Origin: Plazaster borealis
Lineage: Eukaryota; Echinodermata; Asteroidea; Forcipulatida; Labidiasteridae
Direction of reading: 5' to 3'
Length of the DNA stretch: 64,000 nt
Assembly: GCA_021014325.1 (NCBI GenBank)
Contig: CM037473.1
Location: 13,640,696 to 13,704,695 of the forward strand
Part shown: in pieces, positions 56,065 to 64,000 of the stretch
Layout: every line of letters starts with the position of its first letter
Position numbering within the stretch: the stretch's first letter is position 1
Translations under genes and position numbers: made by a program
The notes under the pieces: generated by a model
What the model saw: only the letters and a program-made list of their open reading frames with translations
The model's database searches: none
Told to the model about the DNA's origin: nothing

Positions 56065-56270
56065 GTTGTGGCTGAGCGGTTTAGAGCATCGGAATCAAGT
56101 TCTCGTGGCTAAATAATCAGGGTGTGGGTTCGAATCCCACTCATGACACTTGTGTCCTTGAGTAAGACACTTAACTGTAATTGCTTCTTTTCACCCAGGG
56201 GTGAACTGGATAGAGGGCAGAGATGGTTCATGTTTGGCATGCTTATGTTTTAAAAATGCTATGAGAATGT
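56065..56270 (+). mobile_element. tRNA-Leu-like SINE (family S1), second copy
   Basis: TGTGGCTGAGCGGTTTAGAG C (A box), GGAATCAAGTTC anticodon region (CAA), GGTTCGAATCCC (B box), then CACTTGTGTCCTTGAG, TCACCCAGG and GAGGGCAGAGATGGTTCATG as in 3735-3990. It ends at the TTAA that begins the next MITE. Confidence 0.8.
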
Positions 56271-56277
56271 TCTTTAA

Positions 56278-56646
56278 AGGGATTGTATACGTTTGGTAAT
56301 TGGAACCCACTGTTTGTTTCAATCCTATAGTTGTAGGAGATACCATAAATCTAACCTGTGAAAATTTCATTTCAAAAGGTGGTAAAGTTTTTAAGATATT
56401 GCTGAAAATCTGGAGCGGTTATGTCCATGCATAATCTGCAATTGGAATACACAATCTGAGAAACGTTATTGTCAGTTACGCTTCTCAGATTAAAATTTTG
56501 GTCGGTAAAAAGTGATATCTTTTCCTATAACCACAGTAACTTGAAGTGAAAAGTGCATTATACTATCCAAAGCTGCTGTACTTCTTACCAAGTAAGTTTT
56601 TATTGCCATTTATTTTCAGAGTCATTACCAAACATATACAGACCCT
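56278..56646 (+). mobile_element. TTAA MITE, subfamily C
   Basis: TTAA at 56274-56277 and AGGGATTGTATACGTTTGGT AATTGG at the left. ATTACCAAACATATACAGAC CC then TAA at the right, so the right target copy is changed to CTAA. It matches the inverse of 2813-3172 throughout. Confidence 0.85.
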
Positions 56647-57569
56647 AATGTGAGACAAATAATCAAAGCAATGTTTATTTAGATGTACATTTTTCAATGT
56701 ACAATTATAATGTTTGTTTAACCTGGCCAATGGTTTGGTTGAAGTGTTAAATTTGGGTTAAGGCCTGTGATTTGTCATGATATTTTCCTGATTTTTGGAT
56801 TTTCTTTTTTCATACATCGTCCCTTTATAGGAAATATTCAACTTTCCATCAAAGAAATTATATAAATTTATTTTTATCCCATTTATGTTGGGTAGGTCTT
56901 TCATACAGATGAGTATACTAACAAAAAAACCTAGAAAATCACATGATTGGTGTCAAGACCTGGTGGACAAGATGAAACTGCTTTTATTTCAGCTCTTTTC
57001 TTTTTGATATGACGAGGAGTCGAGAATGCATCCCTTGTTTTTGTTAATAGCTTGGTTTTTACCATTCTTCCCATTTTTGAGTATTTTTCATTTGTTTGGT
57101 TAAATCTTGCCACCTGTAAATAGCCTCCTAGTCCCATAGAAGATTGAACCTGGTCCAAGGAGGATACAAAGAGCCATGTAAGACAAAGCTAATTAATATT
57201 ACCAGAATGGTTGTGGGGGTGCATGTATGTCAGATGATTTTTGAAGGCTTGAACCCCCTTAGCAATCGACACTCTTGCGATAATGCCATAGAACATTTAA
57301 AAACACTGTGGAAAATTAATTTGTTTGGATATTTCCTAATTTTTAGAATTCATAAAGTTGCACATCTACTGATTTAATTAGAGAGAGATAAACTATCCAG
57401 TTTATTTTGGGGTATTTTTACACTTCTCTCAGATATTTGCCAAGGTCTTTTTACAAGAAGATACTGTTCAGTAAATAGATGCAGATTCATGCGAGAATCT
57501 ACAGTTCAACAAATAGATTTATGAAACATTTTGCTGATCTATCCATTTTCTGTGCCTAATTATTTACAG
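56647..57569. other. Intergenic upstream of candidate exon N2a
   Basis: No recognised gene or repeat. It ends with acceptor CTAATTATTTACAG at 57569. Confidence 0.3.
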
Positions 57570-57811
57570 GAGTTAGCGGACCCTCCTTATCTGGCTGAGG
57601 AAGATGGAAGAGACGCCTACCTCCTGTCTAGAAATAAACCCTTATGTTAATACGACATCCTCCCTCCATACCAGGAGCAACCTCTAGAGAAACCTACCAC
57701 TGCATACAAAGATTGAGATCAGCCTTGGCTATGGATGAAAACATGAGACCCTGCTGGAGCTGTGAACTTACTGAACAACCTACTCTATTCTGGAGACAGC
57801 TTTGATAAAAT
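57570..57811 (+). ncRNA. Candidate non-coding exon N2a (paralogue of 11371-11576)
   Basis: Acceptor TTATTTACAG ends at 57569 and donor GTAAGT starts at 57812. The text follows N1a block for block: GGAAGATGGAAGAGACGCCT, AGGAGCAACCTCTAGAGAAA, CTACCACTGCAT, GAAAACATGAGACCCTGCTG and GGAGACAGCTTTGAT. It contains a ~35-bp insertion relative to N1a, and stops occur in all frames. A further exon-like segment follows at 58486. Confidence 0.5.
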
Positions 57812-58220
57812 GTAAGTTTCTGTTTGTTGGGGTAGGCCTATGTTGGGGTGTTTGTTTGCTTGTTTCATGCTTCCTTTTATTTATTAATTTCTTGGTAGAG
57901 CAAGACAAAATCTGAAAGAAATATAATAATACATTTAACGATTCAAACATTTTGTCGACCCTGAAAAATTGATCCTGTTAATAAAATTCCTTTCTTTATC
58001 AAGGGTCGTTCTATTCTTCAATCGCAAAATCTGGTTCAGCCCAACACAGCTTCCCTTTAATGATGCAAAAATGGAGACAAATTGGCTTGAATTGTGCCTT
58101 CATTGTCAACAAATGTTCAACTCTCCCTGCGTCGCTGCTAACGTGCCGATTGTACTTTTTCTTTCATACTCGCCCCCTTGTTACCACCATGTGATAATCT
58201 CTTTTGAGTATTTTTGGCCC

Positions 58221-58373
58221 TGAGAAAAGCCCTGGTTTTGTTACTCAACATTTCAACGAGTGTGATAAATCATTAATTTGATTGTCTTTTGGTTATCCTC
58301 ATCTTCTCCAAAAGACCGACCTGAGCACAGAAAACGAAACATCGAGTAACAAACCGGCTCTTCTCAAGAGAGA
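58221..58373. mobile_element. Short MITE with ~30-bp inverted termini
   Basis: GAGAAAAGCCCTGGTTTTGT TACTCAAC at the left is matched by GTAACAAACCGGCTCTTCTC at the right in reverse. ~150 bp in all, non-coding. Confidence 0.65.
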
Positions 58374-58485
58374 TGATCATATGGTGCTAACGCAAACCTT
58401 ACTCACTTTTACTATCACCACCATGCACAGCATCAAGTCAGACTTACTTTCCTTAACTTGTCCCTATCTCTCTCTCTCTCTTCAG

Positions 58486-58558
58486 ACCCTTCCTATATCT
58501 GGCAGCCAGCTGTGACCCTGTCAACTATCTACACTGGTCTATAGATGCAGCACAGTAT
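58486..58558 (+). ncRNA. Candidate non-coding exon N2b
   Basis: A very strong acceptor (CTCTCTCTCTCTCTTCAG, AG at 58484-58485) and donor GTAAGT at 58559 bound 73 bases. No similarity to N1b is obvious. Confidence 0.4.
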
Positions 58559-58589
58559 GTAAGTCTAAATCAATCATTAAATCATTTAA

Positions 58590-58959
58590 AGGCACTGTAC
58601 ACGTTTGTTAATTACTCAAAATATATATTAGCATAAAAACTGTCTTGGTAACGAGCAACAGAGAGCTGTTGATAGTATAAAACATTGTGAGAAACGACTC
58701 CCTCTGAAGTGACGTAGTTTTTGAGAAAGAAGAGGTAATTTCTCACTAAAATAATAAAAGACTTCTTGTAAGAAGCCTTTTATTCCTATCTGAAAGCACA
58801 CAAATTTGTACAACAAGGGTGTTTTTTCTTTCACCATTTCTTGCAACTTTGATGACCAATTGAGCCCAAATTTTCACAGGCTTGTTATTTTATGCATATG
58901 TTGGGATACACCAAATGAGAACACTGGTCTTTGACAATTACAAAACATGTTCAGTGCCT
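58590..58959 (-). mobile_element. TTAA MITE, subfamily A, minus orientation, complete
   Basis: TTAA at 58586-58589 and 58960-58963 flank AGGCACTGTACACGTTTGTT AAT and ATTACAAAACATGTTCAGTG CCT. The interior matches 7469-7840 in the same orientation. Confidence 0.92.
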
Positions 58960-59402
58960 TTAAACACAAAATTTCAATTTGGCATTAAATTAGACTCATC
59001 ACATGTGCTCAACAGATCAAGCATTTGTTACATAAGTGGCCTCATGGTCTCATGTTTTCAACATTTTGAATGTTGTACAGAGAGTACTCTATACTTTTAG
59101 CAACCCCCCCCCCCTTCACATCAGATAGCGCTCACTGTCCAGCAAGATAATTCTTTAGCACAAAGTCGAGTTTACCTGTGGAAAGAGAATAGGGAAGAGA
59201 GAGTTGACCAACAACAAAGGGAGGGCATGTGATCTCCTTCTCCATGTCATAATGGATTCATAGAATCCCAATCAAACTTTGTTATTAAACTCAGTAATCA
59301 CATGAGATTTTAGAGTTAGATTGCAAGTATACTTCACTTCGTACATTTCACACATTTCATGTTTTATTAGATGTAACCAGTAGACCTGTTGCAGGCCTTC
59401 GT

Positions 59403-60066
59403 CTATCTTAAACTTGAGTTAAGTTCTACTTTCCCAAAATGTTGTGGAAAAAGTCCCTTGAATAACAAGTGGTTTGCTGTAGTGATGAGCAATGTACTGG
59501 CTCCAGACCATCCGGCCGTTGTAAGCATCGTCTGGATAGGAACTCCACAATCCCTGGCGGATGATGTTGAAGCTGCCCGAACGCTGTGGGCTTTAAAATA
59601 GGAGGTATCAATTCCTGCTTTGTGTAAAGTCTCTTTAATCCATCTGCTAATAGTATCCTTGGATACTGCCTTATGAGGCTTGTTGAGACTGGTAAAGATT
59701 TTCTTTTCAAACCCATGCAAGTAGGGACATCTTCCTATGTGATGGATGTACCACCGACTTATCTTGGGGTTGTTGAAGGGGAGCCATGGCTGCTGGTATC
59801 TGTACTGGCTGTACAATTAACATGTTCATTATCCCTGGACACCAATGCTGTGTTGGCCAGTTTGGGATGATCAGTATGCCTTCTGCATTGTCTTGCTGTA
59901 TATTCTGCAGTACTCGGCCAATCGGGCTAAAAGGAGGAAAGGCATAGAAACGAAGATTATTCCATTGTGTCATAAATGCATCAACTGCATGCTCCAGGGT
60001 CTGGTCGCCATGAAATGTATGTGTTCAATTGGTAATTGAGCCTGGAGGTAAATAAGTTAATATCTG
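59403..60066 (-). pseudogene. DIRS-like element fragment: RNase H end and tyrosine recombinase
   Basis: DIRS retrotransposons integrate with a tyrosine recombinase. On the minus strand YISWRPDPGA (about 60030-60000) is followed by WNNLRFYAFPPFSPIGRVLQ and then PNWPTQHW, the conserved tail of the RT/RNase H polyprotein. The recombinase follows with KAHSVRAASTSSARDCGVPI and TAGWSGAST, including the His-x-x-Arg pair. A one-base insertion lies after RPDPGA. A frameshift after GWSGAS moves the Tyr region (HYSKP) into another frame. Split direct or inverted repeats of a full element were not found, so this is a fragment. Confidence 0.82.
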
Positions 60067-60192
60067 TTGTAAAGTGTGCATGAGCGACTTGAGCAACTTG
60101 AGCATCCATTCCGTATCAATATTGTTACGTCTGGATTATAAATCCGGTAACACATCCCAGTCCGCAAGCCGTGATCGGTCCGCCATCAGAAC
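60067..60192. other. Junction between DIRS fragment and tandem array
   Basis: Unrecognised short unique sequence. Confidence 0.3.
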
Positions 60193-60655
60193 ATCCGCCT
60201 GCTCGCCAGCGGTCCTCCAGTGACAGCTGACGGAGGACCGGCAGCGGACCGGGCTGGCGTTCCGCTGGTGGCAACCATCTGATGGTCTGCCATTGGCCTA
60301 CTATTGGCCCACTGTCGGCTGCCGACGGCGGACCACCAGCGAACGGGCGGACGTTTGTGCCGGCGGTTTAATGGTGGCAACCATCTGATGGTCCGCTGTT
60401 GGTCCATCATCGCCCTCTGTCGGCTGCCGACAGTGGACCACCAGCGAGCGGCGGACAATTGTGCCGGCGGTCCGCTAGTGGCAGCCCTATGATGGTCCGC
60501 CGTTGGTCCATCATCGGCCATCTGTCGGCTGCCGACGGTGGACCACTAGCGAGCGGGCGGACGTTTGTGCCAGCGGTCCACTAGTTGCAGCCCTCTGATG
60601 GTCCACCGTTGGTTTTCTGTCAGCTGCCGACGGTGGACCACTAGCGAGCGGGTCA
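60193..60655. repeat. GC-rich ~95-115-bp tandem repeat, ~4 units
   Basis: Units contain CTGTCGGCTGCCGACGGTGG ACCACTAGCGAGCGGGCGGA CGTTTGTGCC and GATGGTCCGCCGTTGGTCCA TCATCGG. GTCGGCTGCCGAC makes a palindrome in each unit. Both strands stay open in parts, so the frames at 60186-60584 are by-products. GC content is strikingly above its surroundings. Confidence 0.85.
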
Positions 60656-61218
60656 ACATTTATACACCACAAGAAATACGTGTGACATTTGGGTGACATT
60701 TTAACACATGAAATCCCTTTGGTAATGTAATTCCCGTGGTAAAACGTTTCTTTGATACAATTCCTGTGGTAGTCGTCCTGTGGGACAAACATAATTTCGC
60801 TGCCAGTGTAGTAAAAAACTGATATTTATTATTATTTAAATAATATCTCTGTAATTGTTTCATCCTTTGTTTGAATGGTATATAAAGCATTTAATAAATA
60901 GCATTTAATGACACAAAATGAGGAGCACATTTTAATGCAAACACAAACACAGTGCAGTCCGTGGAGTAGACGGTCACTTTAGTATGAGCAGTACTGCTGA
61001 TTTCCTGAGGTGTTCTGCTGATTTCCTGTCATAAGTTCGTTCCACCCAGTATTCCATTCAATCTCCACAGAGCATGGTTTTCGTGTGTGTAAAATAATCA
61101 ACCTTGTAGAACTCATTGAAATCTGTAATATATAATAGGAACAATAAAAATAGATTAAAGCTGCCTTTTTCATACATTTCTATGGTAGGACCATGTAGAC
61201 TTATAATTTGGACATTAA
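60656..61218. other. Intergenic, nothing recognised
   Basis: No repeat or gene signal noticed, apart from TTTCCTG(A/T)-type duplicates near 61010-61030. Confidence 0.35.
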
Positions 61219-62336
61219 GCCTGAGTCACACCAAACTAGTTCTTAAAACGTTCGAACCCATCCTAAAAAAAAAATCGTAAAACGGGTTGTGATCTGGCTA
61301 GAACGTGCAACTTTGGCCGGAAAAGGTCTGTAATGTGACCCTAGTTAGTTCATAAACAGTTCTCGATACGTCGGTCTCGTCTTTATCCCGTCTGCAGTCC
61401 GTTTGTATGTATCATGTTCAGATCGGGTAAAATTGTCCGTTCACCTCTTGGGGACACCGTTTCCAAGCAGTCCAAGCCCGTCTGTAGTCAGTTTAAATCC
61501 GTTCTTAACTAGTTCTACTTCGTTCCTTTTATGTCAAAATCCATTCTAACTAGTTAGTAACTTGATCACCTCGTTCACAGAGAGTTTAACTTGCTCTGAC
61601 CACATCCTCATCTTGTTCCTAGTGTGTTCAGAACGTAATTGTAATCACGTCCTGGCCTGACGGCTATAAAAAATCCAGCACGTTTCCACCAGTCCTCATT
61701 CTCATTCGCCGCTTCAAGATGTAAACTGTAAAAATATTGTGCCCAAATGATGAACCAGTGAGAAAACGGCCCCTATTCCATATCTTGTCTGATGTTTTAA
61801 GAACTGTGTATAAGAACGCAATAAACGTACTCAGAATCTACTGCGAACTTTGAAACTGTGTAGAAACGTGTTGCAAAATTGTTCAGAACTTGTTTTGTTT
61901 TAATAATATTTAGACGGTATAACGACGCACTGAGGACGTATGCGGTCGAGTTGGGTCTGTCTTTGAACGGGATGAACGTGCTACAAACGGATCCGGTCTG
62001 TGTGCACACATACATCCAATTGACGCCCGACCACACCACGTCATAGCACGTCCCTAATGCAATCCAAGTAAGGCAATTCCGTTCGTAGTACGTCCATCTC
62101 GTTTTAAGTATGTTGCCACTCCGTCTACTTGCAGGACGGGTCGCCCCAAAATTTTGAGCAGGCTCAAAGTTCTGGAGCACCCTTCCCGATCAAACCTGTC
62201 CATGAAGCCCGTCCATGAAAATCGTAAATAGACCGTAGCAAGTTGCTACTATAGGTCCACTCCGTTTGCACACAGTTCAAGCCCGTTTAGCTACATTTTC
62301 AGATAGTAGTGAGAATGAGTTTGGTGTGATGGGGGC
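61219..62336. mobile_element. 1,118-bp TTAA-flanked non-autonomous DNA element
   Basis: TTAA at 61215-61218 and 62337-62340. Termini are GCCTGAGTCACACCAAACTA G and, inverted, GCCCCCATCACACCAAACTC. The interior is filled with GTTC(GT)TT / CGTCC-like short degenerate words (AGTTCGTT, GTCCGTT, GTTCTTAAC) without a stable period. A 127-codon minus frame (61797-62180) has no recognised domain. Confidence 0.85.
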
Positions 62337-62572
62337 TTAACAAATGAAGCGGGCAGAGCTGTAAGGTTGGTTGAAGTTGTACAAGTTGGCATGGTTATTC
62401 CATCAGCTGTGCATTGTACGGTACATGTAAAATAGATAGTATTCAATAATTATCAAAATACTGAATTATTACATTTACTACCTGAAAACTGATTAGTTAT
62501 TCAGTAGGCCAATAATCCTCTACATAAATATCTTGGGCGGAGTCAGTTCAACAAATAGCACTGGCTTGAAAA

Positions 62573-62635
62573 TAGCCCCATAAATAGGGCCAATCCATCG
62601 TAGCCTTGAAAAGGATTGGCCCTATTTATGGGTCT
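62573..62635. mobile_element. Mini-hairpin AGCCCCATAAATAGGGCCAATCC
   Basis: A 23-base stem at 62573-62595 and 62613-62635 is flanked on both sides by GCTTGAAAAT, like a target duplication. The AGCCCCATAAATAG motif is the same as the end of the ~255-bp repeats at 9.6-10.7 kb, so this may be a minimal internal-deletion derivative. Confidence 0.8.
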
Positions 62636-62871
62636 AGCTTGAAAATAAAATAGTGAGCAAATGAGTTGCTGGACAAAGGGGGTTAATAATGAGCGGATTG
62701 GGCGCAAATTTGCTTTCATGGTTCTTGTTGTTTACATAAATGTTGTTGAATTACGAATGAAAATCTGATCAAATAATTATTGATCAAGCCAGAATAGAGG
62801 CTTTCATAATTTTTTTGTTTTGATTTTTGGTATAGCGTCTGCTTAAATTTGTACCAAAAGCTTCTCCTTAA

Positions 62872-63232
62872 AGGCACTGGACACGTTTGGTAATTATCAT
62901 AGACCAGTATTCTCACTTGGTGTATCCCAACATTATGCAGAAAATAACAAACTTGTCAAAATTTGTGCTCAATTGGTCATCGAAGTTGCAAGAAAATAAT
63001 GAAAGAAGAAACAACCTTGTTGCACAAATTTGTGTGCTCTCAGATGCCTGAGAAAGGCTTCAGACCTGAAGTCTTTTTCAGATTCAAATATTTTAGTAAG
63101 AAATTTAATTTACCTCTTTCTCCAAAACTATGTTACTTCAGAGGGAGTCGTTTCTCACAATGTTTTATAATATCAACAGCTCTCCGTTGCTCGTTACCGT
63201 GTAAGTTGTTACGCTAATATTATATATATTAC
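62872..63232 (+). mobile_element. TTAA MITE, subfamily A, 3' terminus eroded
   Basis: TTAA at 62868-62871 precedes AGGCACTGGACACGTTTGGT AATTATCATAGACC. The interior is as in other copies, with an insertion near 63040-63080 (GCCTGAGAAAGGCTTCAGAC). The final ATTACCAAACGTG inverted repeat is absent. Confidence 0.85.
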
Positions 63233-63419
63233 CCTGACCTTACCGCATGTACCATGCACGATGAACAACAGCTGTACTCTGTGTTATTGTTAGTTCACAT
63301 GCTGGTGCGTGACGCGTGGTGGTGGGTGGGCTAGAGGGCCGCCACAGCATGTGTGAGTAATCTGGGTTAAAGTAAATTGTATAACAATATTATATAAAAC
63401 TGTTGCTAATGGAGCGGCA

Positions 63420-64000
63420 GGCCGCGGGGTAGGTATGCCGCCCAGTTAACGGCTTCTGGCAGCTGTTGAGGGACAAGCCTCTGGTGGTATGCCTACTGGT
63501 TACCGATGTCAGTCCACTGTCGGTTCATGAGTGGCAAGCCTCTGGTGGTATGCCACTGGTTACCAATGTCGGTCCGCTGTCGGATCATGAGCGGCCAGCC
63601 TCTGGTGGTATGCCACTGGTTACCAATGTCGGTCCGCTGTCGGATCATGAGCGGCCAGCCTCTGGTGGTATGCCACTGGTTATCGATGTCGGTCCGCTGT
63701 CGGTTCATGAGCGACAAGCCTCTGGTGGTATGCCATTGGTTACCGATGTCGGTCCACTGTCGGTTCATGATTGGCAAGCCTCTGGTGGTTTGCCACTGGT
63801 TACCCATGTCGGTCCACTCTGAATCTTGAGCTGCAGGCCTCTGGTGTTATGCCACCGGTTACCGATGTCGGTCCACCGTCGGTTCTTGAGCGACAGGCCT
63901 CTGGTGGTAATATCACGGTTTACCGATGTCAGTCCGCTGTCAGTTTTTGAGCGGCAGGCCTCTGGTGGTTTGCCACTGGTTACCGATGTCGGTCCACTGG
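63420..64000. repeat. 60-bp minisatellite running off the window, ~9+ units
   Basis: Unit: GCAAGCCTCTGGTGGTATGC CACTGGTTACCGATGTCGGT CCGCTGTCGGTTCATGAGCG. Units near 63581-63700 are nearly identical, and the last ones drift. Both strands stay open because 60 is a multiple of three and stops are rare in the unit. I see no gene. The array continues beyond 64000. Confidence 0.92.

Noticed and set aside
63466..63829. Overlapping open frames on both strands
   Set aside because: Unit length of 60 and few stops in the unit explain them.

Overview
This window is eukaryotic, and most likely from an echinoderm, probably a sea star. The evidence is spliced exons of an animal mitofusin gene, several tRNA-derived SINE families, a CR1-like LINE, a DIRS-like fragment, and many copies of short TTAA-flanked inverted-repeat elements of a kind I associate with asteroid genomes. 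The sea-star call rests on recalled repeats and cannot be proved from this window. There is no prokaryotic gene organisation. Most short open frames here are by-products of tandem repeats.

Layout. 1-2.3 kb holds the last three coding exons (+ strand) of a mitofusin (outer mitochondrial membrane fusion GTPase). A decayed copy of the middle exon, a hairpin element and a minisatellite lie in its introns. 2.8-11 kb is intergenic with MITEs, two SINEs, a 12-bp-type minisatellite and a set of three related ~255-bp repeats. 11.4-15.9 kb has a chain of well-formed but non-coding splice-flanked segments (+ strand), which I propose as a lncRNA locus. A partial paralogue of it lies at 57.6-59.1 kb. The 60-bp minisatellite at 13.7-14.95 kb sits in its last intron. 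16.4-18.3 kb is a ~265-bp satellite, 18.8-19.4 kb a proline/glutamine-type minisatellite, and 20.6-23.2 kb an AT-rich desert. 23.3-24.8 kb is a ~125/105-bp satellite.

24.8-38.1 kb carries a series of exon-like segments on the minus strand. It includes five tandemly duplicated blocks in which a 53-bp minisatellite (roughly 60 units in all) lies exactly between a conserved 3' splice site and a conserved 5' splice position, separated by very uniform ~245-270 bp spacers. Upstream of it is a broken THAP-domain relic (35.9 kb, + strand). 38.9-40.5 kb is an old direct duplication. 42.58-42.69 kb has a TATA-like promoter followed by a candidate first coding exon.

43.3-48.7 kb is rich in palindromes. 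The main one is a 3.7-kb structure with diverged inverted arms at 44.97-46.19 and 47.50-48.69 kb, carrying a minisatellite in opposite orientations. 49.1-53.5 kb is a decayed CR1-like LINE on the minus strand with a palindromic MITE inserted in ORF1. 54-64 kb has further SINE/MITE copies, a DIRS-like RNase H/tyrosine recombinase fragment (59.4-60.07 kb, minus), a 1,118-bp TTAA-flanked DNA element (61.2-62.3 kb) and two more tandem arrays, the last running off the end.

The only confidently functional protein gene is mitofusin. All ncRNA and exon calls come from reading splice signals and duplication patterns by eye and need transcript data.
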